Below are positions 47,284-58,700 of a stretch of DNA of 64,000 nt, one piece after another. The position numbers and the translations under genes are program-made. The notes beneath the pieces are model-generated. The model was not told the origin of the DNA and searched no databases. It saw only the letters and a list, made by a program, of their open reading frames with translations. The stretch covers positions 11,954,501 to 12,018,500 of the forward strand of contig BSQZ01000005.1 in assembly GCA_033239005.1 (NCBI GenBank). The letters run 5' to 3'. Positions within the stretch are counted from its first letter, which is position 1. Each line of letters opens with the position of its first letter. Source of the stretch: Lamellibrachia satsuma (taxonomy: Eukaryota; Annelida; Polychaeta; Sabellida; Siboglinidae).

Positions 47284-48010
47284 CTACGTGTAACCCGCCC
47301 TCCTGAGATATGTGTCAACCTTGTTTTTAAACATATTCATGCTGCTAGCAGTTACACAATCCGTAGATAAGTTGTTCCATTCATTTACTGTCCTCTGTGA
47401 GAATGAGTACTTCCTGATATCCAATCTACACGGATCCTTTACTAATTTTACCTCATGTCCTCTAGTTCTGCTATATACATATTTCTATCAATGTTTTCAT
47501 ACCCATTCAATATCTTAAACACTTCATTTTGATCTCTTAACCCTCCTTGTCTCTAGAGTTGTTAAACCACATCCTGTCAGGTGTTCTTCATAACTAAAGT
47601 CTCTCAGTTCTGGAATAACTTTAGTTACTCTCCTCTGTATGCGTTCAAGCGTATCTATATCCTTCTTACGATATGGTCTCCACGCTTGTATACATTATAC
47701 TAAATGAGGTCTAAATATTGCTTTATACAGAGGTATAATTAGGTTTGTATTCTTGTAATTTATGTTTCCCCTAACCAACCCAAGAATTTTATTACCCTTT
47801 GAAGCTGCAATATCACACTGCTTTGAAACTTTCATATCAGCACTTATTTTAACTCATAAGTCCTTTTCTTTTACAGTAGTACCCAGAACGGTATCTCCCA
47901 TGTTATAACTAACCTTACTGTTTCCATTGGAAGTTTTGGAGGAATTCCATCCACTCCCTGTGATTTATTATCTTTCATTGCCTTTATTTCCTTAGCTACC
48001 ATTTCTGGAG
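47284..48010 (-). mobile_element. LINE ORF2 remnant with internal deletion
   Basis: The minus strand reads MVAKEIKAMKDNKSQGVDGI (RT fingers) and then jumps to YNMGDTVLGTTVKEKDL (after the RT active site), so most of the RT palm is missing. It continues with KILGLVRGNI, LIIPLYKAI, KKDIDTLERIQRR, DIRKYSFSQRTVNEWN and YLRRAGYT, then TAG at 47286-47284. Several stops and frameshifts interrupt it. This is the C-terminal organisation of CR1/jockey-like LINEs. Confidence 0.85.
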
Positions 48011-48049
48011 TTACAATTCACTGCCCTAAATAATTAAATTTAACCTCCT

Positions 48050-48625
48050 GGTAACAGACAGGTGGTCGTAAGGAATGTCACCCTACATATTTCTGGTAAC
48101 AGCCAGGTAGTCGTAAGAAATGTTACCCTACATATGTCTGGTAACAGCTAGGTAGTCGTAAGGAATGTTACCCTACATTTGTCTGGTAACAGCCAGGTGG
48201 TCGTAAGGAATGTCACCCTACATATTTCTGGTAACAGCCAGGTAGTCGTAAGAAATGTTACCCTACATATGTCTAGTAACAGCTAGGTAGTCGTAAGGAA
48301 TGTTACCCTACATTTGTCTGGTAACAGCCAGGTGGTCGTAAGGAATGTCACCCTACATATTTCTGGTAACAGCCAGGTGGTCGTAAGGAATGTTACCCTA
48401 CATATGTCTGGTAACAGCCAGGTAGTCGTAAGGAATGTTACCCTACATATGTCTGGTAACAGCCAGGTAGTCGTAAGGAATGTTACCCTACATCTGTCTG
48501 GTAACAGCCAGGTAATCGTAAGGAATGTCACCCTACATATGTCTGGTACCAGCCAGGTAGTCGTAAGGAATGTTATCCTACATATGTCTGGTAACAGCCA
48601 GGTAGTCGTAAGGAATGAACAGACA
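48050..48625. repeat. 45-bp minisatellite, about 13 copies
   Basis: The unit contains ggtaacagccaggtagtcgt and aaggaatgttaccctacata. The segment gtaagaatgttaccctacat also occurs once at 47175 in the 3' region of the LINE remnant, the likely source. Confidence 0.95.
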
Positions 48626-48769
48626 ATGGCTAAGTCGTTATTGAAACAATGTGAAAAGACCAATAGGCTGACCAATCCATGGCTTCAGAAATACCAGCTC
48701 AATGAAACAATGCACGACAAGTAAGTTAAGTAGGTGACTTTAACAAGACTGTTATCTAAAGCAACATAC

Positions 48770-48850
48770 TCCAAGTGACGAGTGGACAAGAAAGCCCTTG
48801 ACTTATTGAGAGTCCACAATGTTTCATTTACACGTGACTCGGCCTGTGAG
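48770..48850 (-). mobile_element. Second copy of the LINE 3' end
   Basis: Agtggacaagaaagcc, gacttattgagagt and tttacacgtgac correspond to 47228-47295 in the same order and orientation. Confidence 0.65.
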
Positions 48851-49459
48851 AAGAACGCGGCGGCGACATTGGTAGTTCAGTTACAATCACACGAATGTCC
48901 CTTTAAATCCGGCGCTAAAAGCGATTCACGAAATTCAACGATATGTGCAAAATCATAATGGGAATTTTAAGAAAACAACATATTTGATTGTTTCCATGCC
49001 TGCAGGTGATCAGCTCTTTAGTTTATACCATAAACCCATAAATAAACTAATGATTTATTCCACTCCCCATACATTGGAGGAAAAATACTGTTGGATGTTG
49101 CCGATGGACGTATTAGGTAGCTTGAGACATCCACCACACATAGTTGCCGAGTCAATTTACGTTTCCGTCGTATATCTTGATTCACAATTTATTCGGGTTT
49201 ATACACGCCGATCAAACGTGCATCTTATATGTAACTAGAGTTTACCTTTGATTCCCCGGAATGCGTTGCTGCTTTGACTAGAACGAGTATTCCGTCACCA
49301 CATCCCTCGTGAGACGGAGCCCTGGCGTGCGCGAGTCCATCTGTAATTGGCTGGTCTCCAGCGGGGCCTGTCGGAGTGATGAGGTACCACTGCGCTAACC
49401 AAGTCTTCAAGCAGCGCCTCGCTGAACGACCGCCTCGCCTGACGGCGAACCACTTACGC
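48851..49459. other. intergenic unique sequence
   Basis: No gene recognised; a 97-codon ORF at 48945 has no support. Confidence 0.4.
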
Positions 49460-50012
49460 CAGGCTCCATTCCCACTTGGAGGAATGGCCCTCTCTGTTGA
49501 CGACGAATTTCTGATGCAGGGCTCCGTTCCAACTTGGAGGAATGGCCCTCTCTGTTGACGACGAATTTCTGATGCAGGGCTCCGTTCCCACTTGGAGGAA
49601 TGGCCCTCTCCGTTGACGACGAATTTCTGATGCAGGGCTCCGTTCCCACTTGGAGGAATGGCCCTCTCCGTTGACGACGAATTTCTGATGCAGGGCTCCG
49701 TTCCCACTTGGAGGAATGGCCCTCTCCGTTGACGACGAATTTCTGATGCAGGGCTCCGTTCCCACTTGGAGGAATGGCCCTCTATATTGACGACGAATTT
49801 CTGATGCAGGGCTCCGTTCCCACTTGGAGGAATGGTCCTCTCTATTGACGACGAATTTCTGATGCAGGGCGCCATTCCCACTTGGAGGAATGGCCCTCTC
49901 TATTGACGACGAATTTCTGATGCAGGGCTCTATTCCCGCTTGGAGGAATGGCCCTCTCTATTGACGACGAATCTCTAATGCAGGGCTCCATTCCAACTCG
50001 GGGAATTGCATC
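49460..50012. repeat. 58-bp minisatellite, about 9 copies
   Basis: The unit contains cacttggaggaatggccctc and gacgacgaatttctgatgca. Confidence 0.96.
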
Positions 50013-50289
50013 TCTGTTGATGACGACGAAATTGTCTGAGCTACAAGTGACTAGCCTCTGGGATATATTACGTGCAATGAACCGTCTGAAGTCATTGTCA
50101 CATCATTCGGATATCACTAACGCGGAATAGAATAAGGATGTGCTTATGTAGCAAACGCTTGTCCTGCTTCCGTTTTAACATAATGTAATACCTTAAAATA
50201 TTCCATCTGTTATATTTTAGTAATATTAATCGATAATTATAATGGCAAGTAGTGATAGGCCGCATAAGTAAGAGATAAATGGAGCGATC

Positions 50290-51235
50290 GTGACAACAAG
50301 TGAGCTAGTTGCCATCAGCTATGACGTGCAGCTATGTAGTCTTACATTCGACGCTATGCACGGAGTTAGTTGTCATCAGCTATGACGTGCAGCTATGTAG
50401 TCTTACATTCGACGCTATGTACGGAGCTAGTTGTCATCAGCTATGACGTGCAGCTATGTAGTCTTACATTCGACGTTATGCACGGAGCTAGTTGTCATCA
50501 GCTATGACGTGCAGTTATGTAGTCTTACATTCGACGTTATGCACGGAGCTAGTTGTCATCAGCTATGACGTGCAGCTATGTAGTCTTACATTCGACGCTG
50601 TGCACGGAGTTAGTTGTCATCAGCTATGACGTGCAGCTATGTAGTCTTACATTCGACGTTATGCACGGAGCTAGTTGTCATCAGCTATGACGTGCAGTTA
50701 TGTAGTCTTACATTCGACGTTATGCACGGAGCTAGTTGTCATCAGCTATGACGTGCAGCTATGTAGTCTTACATTCGACGCTGTGCACGGAGTTAGTTGT
50801 CATCAGCTATGACGTGCAGCTATGTAGTCTTACATTCGACGCTATGTACGGAGCTAGTTGTCATCAGCTATGACGTGCAGCTATGTAGTCTTACATTCGA
50901 CGCTATGCACGGAGCTAGTTGTCATCAGCTATGACGTGCAGCTATGTAGTCTTACATTCGACGCTATGCACGGAGCAAGTTGTCATCAGCTATGACGTGC
51001 AGCTATGTAGTCTTACATTCGACGCTATGCACGGAGCAAGTTGTCATCAGCTATGACGTGCAGCTATGTAGTCTTACATTCGACGCTATGCACGGAGCTA
51101 GTTGTCATCAGCTATGACGTGCAGCTATGTAGTCTTACATTCGACGTTATGCACGGAGCTAGTTGTCATCAGCTATGACGTGCAGTTATGTAGTCTTACA
51201 TTCGACGCTATGCACGGAGTTAGTTGTCGTCAGCT
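50290..51235. repeat. 61-bp minisatellite, about 15 copies
   Basis: The unit contains gttgtcatcagctatgacgt and gtagtcttacattcgacg. A two-unit variant pattern (gctgtgcacggagtt, gttatgcacggagct) recurs. Confidence 0.96.
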
Positions 51236-51260
51236 TGTGCTGATAAAAAGGAGGTGCTGG

Positions 51261-51608
51261 CAGAGGTGCCAAGTAACACTGCACAAAAAGCGGTAGATCG
51301 ACTGCTTTTCAAGGTATGAGAGCGGTAGATCGCTTCTCGAGCCGCGGTCGCTAGGGGGAGTCTGAGAGGGGTTTCATCTCCTGGCGGAATCATTTTTCAA
51401 CGTTAGGGTATATTTAGTTAAATGTTGGTACATCTTCTATGTGAAGTGTTGGTATGTTTGGATTCGAAATGAGTACATTTAACTTTTTACTCGTGAAATT
51501 ACGGTTTGGCGGTAGATGTTGGCACTAAAGCGGTAGACCATGAGATTATCCCAAATTGACGAAAAAAGCGTGAGTTCTACCGCCAAAGCGGGAGACTTGG
51601 CACCTCTG
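51261..51608. mobile_element. 348-bp MITE-like element with CAGAGGTGCCAAGT terminal inverted repeats
   Basis: The left end CAGAGGTGCCAAGT and the right end ACTTGGCACCTCTG are perfect inverted repeats of 14 bp. Directly outside both is CTGG, a possible 4-bp target duplication; an 8-bp duplication typical of hAT elements is not preserved. The ends beginning CAGAG suggest hAT, but this is a guess. Internal copies of gcggtaga occur on both strands. No coding capacity. Confidence 0.7.
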
Positions 51609-51934
51609 CTGGCACAGCAAATCTCATTTCTTCTACGGTGGATGTCTAAACCACATAAACAGACAGGTCCGACATCCGCTAGACTGTGCCGCTAGACTGT
51701 GGCGCTAGACTGTGCCGCTAGACCTACGCTATGTTTAAGGAATATACATTATATGCATGACAAAGCACAGATGCTTTTGTGCTTTGCATCTGTAGTCTAT
51801 TCAACTTCTCTATTCCAGGGAAACATTGACCAACGAAATGTCTTGGCTTCCGTCCATACTTGAACATCTGACAGAGACTGGATTGGACACGCACGCACAC
51901 ACGCACTCTCTACACATAATATGACGCTCAAGTC

Positions 51935-52133
51935 TCAAGTAATTATACTCCAAACAGCCCAATCTTGAGCTAACGCAGGAGTTTGGACCAACGGCTTTTA
52001 GTGTCTCTTCCGAAAGACACAGGCAAAGTGGGGTGAACGAAATTGCCCAAGCTTCGAAACGGCGGAGGTGGAATCGAACCACCGTCCTCTCGATCGACAG
52101 GCGGGTGCTCTAACCATTAGACCACCGCTCCCC
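51935..52133 (-). mobile_element. tRNA-derived SINE
   Basis: The minus strand has box A TGGTCTAATGGTTAGAG (52124-52108) and box B GGTTCGATTCC flanked by GGT/ACC (near 52070-52083), then a non-tRNA body with tttcgaagcttgggcaattt, gttcaccccactttgcctgt and cactaaaagccgttgg. The acceptor and anticodon stems pair poorly, so it is a SINE rather than a tRNA gene. Confidence 0.8.
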
Positions 52134-52739
52134 AGTGGACCTGTATCACAGGTGTTTTTATTACTAAATGTGTATTGTTGACAAACGATATTTGTTCATC
52201 CACCATTAATTTTTTTTAATAACACAATTTATTTACTTTATAACCATTGATTTGTTTACGTATAAGTATTATATGAACATTGTTGTTGTCAGGTAGCCAT
52301 GAACATTTTAAAAAGCGATTTGTTTACTACATTACATCAAAAGGGAGAGTAAACTTGAACAACGAGTGAGACACGTGTCTCTTAGCTTGGTGTTGATATA
52401 TTATCCTGTATCACCTTCAACACAAGGAAGACCAAAGCCATCCGGCAACAAAACGATAACTCGAGTAAACCTTAACTTGTCGAATATTTCCCATAATCAC
52501 CTGTCCCAAAGGCGACCATCGAAGAGGACATTCAGCACCTCCTTTAGGAAACTGCGCCTCACAGTCTTCGATGACTACAACCTCAGGAAGGAGTCCAATG
52601 TCATGATCTACAAAGCCGTCTCCGTCACTGCTCTGTTAACTATTATATAGGGGTGAGGCAAGGGTGACTTACCGCTGGCACCTAAAGACTACCTTCGGAG
52701 GATGATTCACACCGCTGCACCATCGTCAACGTCCTCACG

Positions 52740-53080
52740 GAGGCTCAGACCCGCAGCATCGAGGCAATGATTACGTCAACGTCCTCACTGAGGTTCTGAC
52801 ACGCAACATCGAAGTAATGATTACGTCAACGTCCTCACTGAGGGTCTGATATGCAGCATCGATGTAGTGATTACGTCAACGTCCTCACTGAGGCTCATAC
52901 ACGCAGCATCGAGGTAATGATTACGTCAACGTCCACACTGAGGCTCATACACGCAGCATCGAGGCAATGATTACGTCAACGTCCTCACTGAGGCTCAGAC
53001 ACGCAGCATCGAGGCAATGATTACGTCAACGTCCTCACTGAGGCTCAGACACGCAGCATCGAGGCAATGATTACGCAGAA
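52740..53080. repeat. 50-bp minisatellite inside the LINE remnant, about 7 copies
   Basis: The unit contains gtcaacgtcctcactgaggc and acgcagcatcgaggcaatga, i.e. the LINE coding segment itself duplicated. Confidence 0.95.
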
Positions 53081-53109
53081 TCGACTCCGCTCGACGGGCT
53101 TGGCTTCTG

Positions 53110-53357
53110 GCTAGGGAACCAGTGGCGGCCAGAGAACCAGTGGCGGCCAGGGAATCCGTGGCGGCCAGAGAACCAGTGGTGGCCAGAGAACCAATGGAGG
53201 ACGGAGAACCCGTGGCGGCCAGAGAACCCGTGGCGGCCAGAGAACCTGTGGCAACCAGAGAAACAGTGGCGGCCAGAGAACCCGTGGCGGCCAGAGAATC
53301 CGTGGCGGCCAGAGAACCAGTGGCGGCCAGAGAACCCGAGACGGCCAGAGAACAATA
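53110..53357. repeat. 18-bp minisatellite, about 13 copies
   Basis: The unit is ggcggccagagaacccgt with variants. It is inside the LINE remnant; the open frames over it are artefacts. Confidence 0.95.
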
Positions 53358-53530
53358 TATAAAGACAAGCTGAAGAATTACCCCAAAAAGGCCACGTCAA
53401 CACCCGGAATAGGGAGGACCTGGCTGCCGACCGTCCACTTTGGCACCGCAGAACTCAAATAGCGACAAGACGGCCCTAGGTTACAAGAACACATTGGGAG
53501 CACGGTCTCCCCCAACAGTTCTATTTGTCC

Positions 53531-53994
53531 CTGTCCCTCGCCTTGTCTCCGTTTTTTTCAGCGCATTTTGAGGGAATTTCCACTCGAGTCAAGGTTCTGA
53601 AAGACACGTTCAATCCTATTATAATCCACCATGAGTATGTATGCATGTAAGTAAGTAGTATGTATGTAAGTAAGTAGTATGTATGTATGTATGTATGTGT
53701 CATGCTGCTCGTAGACGATTTGTATCTCGGACGCCAACCTTTGGGGTCTTCGTCTAAGACTCTACGGATCGTTTCAGTTTAATTTTTTTTTTAGAAATTC
53801 AGGAAATTGTAGGAAATATTCCTTGGAATAAAAGTATTATTTTGTGCTTCGACCGATATAAGTTTGTTATTTGATTTCACACGTGTATGATGAAAACAAT
53901 AAAATGTGTACGTTATCACGACTTTTTGGCATTATAAGTAAATCCGCATTAAAACGGGACACAACCGTCCTACCAAACATCTGGATTGTATACA
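53531..53994. other. LINE 3' flank and unique AT-rich sequence
   Basis: Includes a (GTAT/GTAA)n run at 53636-53700. No gene is seen. Confidence 0.5.
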
Positions 53995-54195
53995 GAAAAC
54001 GTGTACTATGTGCCATGTACTATGTCCGTACTATGTGCCATGTACTATGTGCCATGTAGTATGTCCGTACTATGTGCCATGTAGCATGTCCATACTATGT
54101 GCCATGTACTATGTGCCATGTACTATGTGCCATGTAGTATGTCCGTACTATGTGCCATGTAGCATGTCCGTACTATGTGCCATGTAGTATGTGCA
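53995..54195. repeat. Array of ctatgtgccatgta units
   Basis: Mixed 14-bp (actatgtgccatgt) and 10-11-bp (actatgtccgt) units. Confidence 0.9.
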
Positions 54196-54280
54196 AGAAC
54201 TGAATATTCAACAACAGGTACTCTGAGAGAATGGAAAGGTTTACAAACCACCAGAATGACTGTTTACTAAATATACTCTT

Positions 54281-54818
54281 CCTTTGTTTAGCCAGTTCAT
54301 ACAAACTGCACAAGTCACATAAACTGCACAAGTCGCAGAAACTGCACAAGTCGCAGAAACTGCACAAGTCGTACAAACTGCACAAGTCATACAAACTGCA
54401 CAAGTTGTACAAACTGCACAAGTTGTACAAACTCCACAAGTTGTACAAACTCCACAAGTTGTACAAACTGCACAAGTCATACAAACTGCACAAGTTGTAC
54501 AAACTGCACAAGTTGTACAAACTTCACAAGCTGTACAAACTCCACAAGTTGTACAAACTCCACAACTTGTACAAACTGCACAAGTTGTACAAACTCCACA
54601 AGTTGTACAAATTGTATAAGTTTTAAAAACTGCACAAGTTGTACAAACTGTACAAGTTTTACAGGCAAAATGATCTAATAAGAATAATCTGTAAAAAGTG
54701 AAAGTGACACATGTTCAGTTTTTGCCAAAAGCTCACTAAACAGTGGGAACACGGGCAAACATGCAGCATGTTGCTGGAAGCACTCGTGATGTCAGAAACA
54801 CACAGATAACAATGACAA
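54281..54818. repeat. Large tandem duplication, copy 1 (538 bp) containing an 18-bp array
   Basis: Begins cctttgtttagccagttcat, holds about 20 units of ttgtacaaactgcacaag, and ends with a unique 160-bp segment (ggcaaaatgatctaataag to aatgacaa). Copy 2 follows immediately. Confidence 0.95.
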
Positions 54819-55285
54819 CCTTTGTTTAGCCAGTTCATACAAACTGCACAAGTCACATAAACTGCACAAGTCGCAGAAACTGCACAAGTCGCAGAAACTG
54901 CACAAGTCGTACAAACTGCACAAGTCATACAAACTGCACAAGTTGTACAAACTGCACAAGTTGTACAAACTGCACAAGTTGTACAAACTGCACAAGTTGT
55001 ACAAACTGCACAAGTTGTACAAACTCCACAACTTGTACAAACTCCTCAAGCTGTACAAACTCCACAAGTTGTACAAATTGTATAAGTTTTAAAAACTGCA
55101 CAAGTTGTACAAACTGTACAAGTTTTACAGGCAAAATGATCTAATAAGAATAATCTGTAAAAAGTGAAAGTGACACATGCTCAGTTTTTGCCAAAAGCTC
55201 ACTAGACAGTGGGAACACGGGCAAACATGCAGCATGTTGCTGGAAGCACTCGTGATGTCAGAAACACACAGATAACAATGACAAC
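54819..55285. repeat. Large tandem duplication, copy 2 (467 bp)
   Basis: Same order as copy 1 but about four 18-bp units shorter. The unique segments differ by only a few bases. Confidence 0.95.
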
Positions 55286-55559
55286 AACCTCACCAATCAC
55301 TTGGTCGTCAGTGTCTCTAGTTCCTATGTTTACTTAGGAATGCTACCATTTATGCATAATTTTCAGGAATGTGTCTAGAATTCTCACTCTATGATTCACT
55401 AATCTACAACAGCTACAGTTATGTACATTTTCACACGATACAAACTTTCCAATACAAACAATTCCACAGTAAAAAATGCAAGCATACGAGCAATCATGCA
55501 CTCATACACACACGCCACAAATTAATTTTACAGCATATAGGAATGTGAAGTCATGTGAC
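55286..55559. other. intergenic unique sequence
   Basis: Nothing recognised. Confidence 0.4.
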
Positions 55560-55680
55560 TGTCACGTCGTGACGACATCTTTCTGCCACGTGATGGCAAC
55601 ATCGTTCTGCCACGCGATGGCAACATGGCTCTGTCACGTGATGGCAACATGGTTATGTCACGTGATGGTGACATGGTTCC
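55560..55680. repeat. 24-bp tandem repeat, about 5 copies
   Basis: The unit contains cacgtgatggcaacatggtt. It ends just before the gene C stop codon, so it lies in the 3' UTR or 3' flank of gene C. Confidence 0.9.
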
Positions 55681-55685
55681 CGTCA

Positions 55686-55766
55686 TTACCGCATCCCTGA
55701 TTTATCCTGTTGTAGTGTACGCTGCATATGGACAGCCAGAAAAATTGCAAATCCCAGATCAAAAAC
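55686..55766 (-). CDS. Gene C last exon: end of TM4, tail, stop
   Basis: The acceptor cttttctttgcag precedes GTTTTTGAT. It has 26 codons then TAA (55688-55686). VFDLGFAIFLAVHM continues TM4 directly from GFFQ of the previous exon. Confidence 0.88.
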   Translation of the reverse strand, partial: VFDLGFAIFLAVHMQRTLQQDKSGMR

Positions 55767-58700
55767 CTGCAAAGAAAAGTTCAAATCACTGAACTGATAA
55801 TTTTCAAAATATTAATACAATTACAGGATGCATTGTAACTGTGGCATATTCAATGTCATGTGTTCTTTCAAAATCTAAACAATTATGTAAAACAAAAATA
55901 ATGAATATATATCAATATATTAGATTACCTAAACAGTTGCCCATCATACGACTAGAGTTACTTAGAATCATTGCACAACTAGAGTTACTTAGAGTCATTG
56001 CACTTAACAGCATTGGTCAATTACAATATATAATAATAAACCTTACTGTCACTTTAATTTGAAACTATTTTTTAAATACAAATTAATAATAGTATACATT
56101 ACCCAGAGTTGCAGTTTAGTTTTCAATCTAATCATATTTTACAAGACATACAATAAAAAGTTCTTACCTGGAAAAATCCAACAGTCAAGCCAATGATGAG
56201 AAGGGCATTGTAGAAGTGATAGGCTCTGTCCAAGAGGGCCGCGTAACATCCCTGCAATAATATCATGAAGCATTAGTGAACTTATGCCCTGTGAGACAGT
56301 CACTGAATGTCAACTATAGCATTCATAGGAGACTGTGAAGTGAGTGCGGGAGTGAAAGGACTGAGTGAAGTAACCATGTGTGAAGTGAGTGCGGGAGTGA
56401 AAGGACTGAGAGAAGTAACCATGTGTGAAGTGAGTGCGGGAGTGGAAGGACTGAGTGAAGTAACCATGTGTGAAGTGAGTGCGGGAGTGAAAGGACTGAG
56501 AGAAGTAACCATGTGTGAAGTGAGTGCGGGAGTGAAAGGACTGAGAGAAGTAACCATGTGTGAAGTGAGTGCGGGAGTGAAAGGACTGAGAGAAGTAACC
56601 ATGTGTGAAGTGAGTGCGGGAGTGGAAGGACTGAGTAAAGTAACCATGTGTCATGTGAATGAAGTGATTGAAGTGAATGAAGTGAGTTATGATTGTGTGA
56701 CTGAAGTAACTGCATGAGTGAATGAAGTGAATAAAGTGACCAAGTGACTGAAGTAACTGTGTGAGTGCAGTGAATGAAATGACTGTGGCCTAGACCCCAC
56801 ATGCATCAGTGAGAGACTGACCCGTCCGTTCAGGAAGTTACTGCCATCCTTGCGTCCGGCCGCATCCTGCTGACACTTTTTGAAGTGTTTGATTGGTGGT
56901 TCCTGGGTGTCAACACGGGTCACATCCGTTTCATAGTTCTGGTTGACCTTGCAACACGACGCAGGCACATTCGCGACCGCCTCGTTCGGGTCCACCACCT
57001 GTAATTTTAAAGGAACGCTGTTACATCGTGCTGTATTCAGTCCGTAGGATCACTCAAAGGGCTGTACACTTCACCCCCTGTTCATTCCAACACCATGCTA
57101 CAATTACTGCGTGAAGACTACTTGTTCACACATATCCACCACTGTCTATAGCCAGGTGCCTATTTGTACAGCTGAGTGAACTGAGGCAACGTGCAGTGAA
57201 CTAAATTGTCCAACTTTTTAAACGACAATGAGAGAATTCGAACCCAGGTTCTGTTGACCGAGAGTCTGATGTTCTAACCGCTACATTACTGCGGCGCAAT
57301 GTACAAGATGTAACTGGTGACATCACAATGTACAAGATGTAGCTGGTGACATCACAATGTACAAGATGTACCTAGTGTCATCACAATGTACAAGATGTAC
57401 CTAGTGACATCACAATGTACAAGATGTAGCTGGTGACATCACAATGTACAAGATGTAGCTGGTGACATCACAATGTACAAGATGTAGCTGGTGACATCAC
57501 AATGTACAAGATGTAGCTGGTGACATCACAATGTACAAGATGTACCTAGTGACATCACAATGTACAAGATGTATCTGGTGATCATCACAATGTACAAGAT
57601 GTACCTAGTGACATCACAATATACAAGATGTAGCTGGTGACATCACAATGTACAAGATGTAGCTGGTGACATCACAATGTACAAGATGTAGCTGGTGACA
57701 TCACAATGTGCAAGATGTAGCTGGTGACATCACAATGTGCAAGATGTATCTGGTGATATCACACACAATGTACAAGATGTATCTAGTGACATCACAATGT
57801 ACAAGATGTACCTAGTGACATCACAATGTGCAAGATGTAGCTGGTGACATCACAATGTACAAGATGTATCTGGTGATATCACACACAATGTACAAGATGT
57901 ATCTAGTGACATCACAATGTACAAGATGTACCTAGTGACATCACAATGTACAAGATGTAGCTGGTGACATCACAGTGTACAAGATGTATCTGGTGACATC
58001 ACACACAATGTACAAGATGTATCTAGTGACATCACAATGTACAAGATGTACCTAGTGACATCACAATGTACAAGATGTTGCTGGTGACATCACAGTGTAC
58101 AAGATGTATCTGGTGACATCACACACAATGTACAAGATGTATCTAGTGACATCACAATGTACAAGATGTAGCTGGTGACATCACACACAATGTACAAGAT
58201 GTATCTAGCAACATCACAATGTACAAGATGTACCTGGTGACATCACAATGTACAAGATGTAGCTGGTGACATCACAATAAACAAGATGTACCTGATGTAC
58301 AAAATGTACATGTACCTGATGTACAAAATGTACAAGATGTACAAGATGTAGCTGGTGACATCACAATGTACAAGATGTACCTGGTGGCATCACAATGACT
58401 GGCCATTTATTGTTATGCTAGGTTTACATAGATAAACCAACCACCACTTCATATATTTGGTCCACTTACATAATTATTTAATTTTGGGTTAAACTATGTT
58501 TATTTGTAAGTTTATTTAACCTTTGACTTAACATGATGACCTGCGTTACAGCATGATGTTCTCATTTCTACTTCTTACAACATTTATTGTCATAAATGAG
58601 ATAAAAGTGGCCTGTCCTTTGTGAAAGCAACATATCGCATGAGCTGGTTGGTTTGTGGTTGGTGATGTAGCAGGGTACTTACCCCAACGTTTGTCTTGTA

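Larger units (their letters stand above)
52490..53530 (+). mobile_element. LINE ORF2 C-terminal remnant interrupted by two internal arrays
   Basis: Plus-strand readings in shifting frames are KLRLTVFDDYNLRKES, MIYKAVSVTALL, VTYRWHLKT, NVLTEAQTRSIEAMIT, QNRLRSTGLA, YKDKLKNYPKKA and EDLAADRP. This is the order expected after the RT domain of RTE/CR1-like LINEs. A 50-bp array expands the NVLTEAQTRSIEAM segment and an 18-bp array sits before YKDKLKN. Confidence 0.8.

Noticed and set aside
47312..47518. Plus-strand ORF of 68 codons
   Set aside because: Antisense shadow of the minus-strand LINE remnant.
52060..52133. Functional tRNA gene
   Set aside because: Boxes A and B are good but acceptor and anticodon stems do not pair well and a SINE body follows; tRNA-derived SINE preferred.
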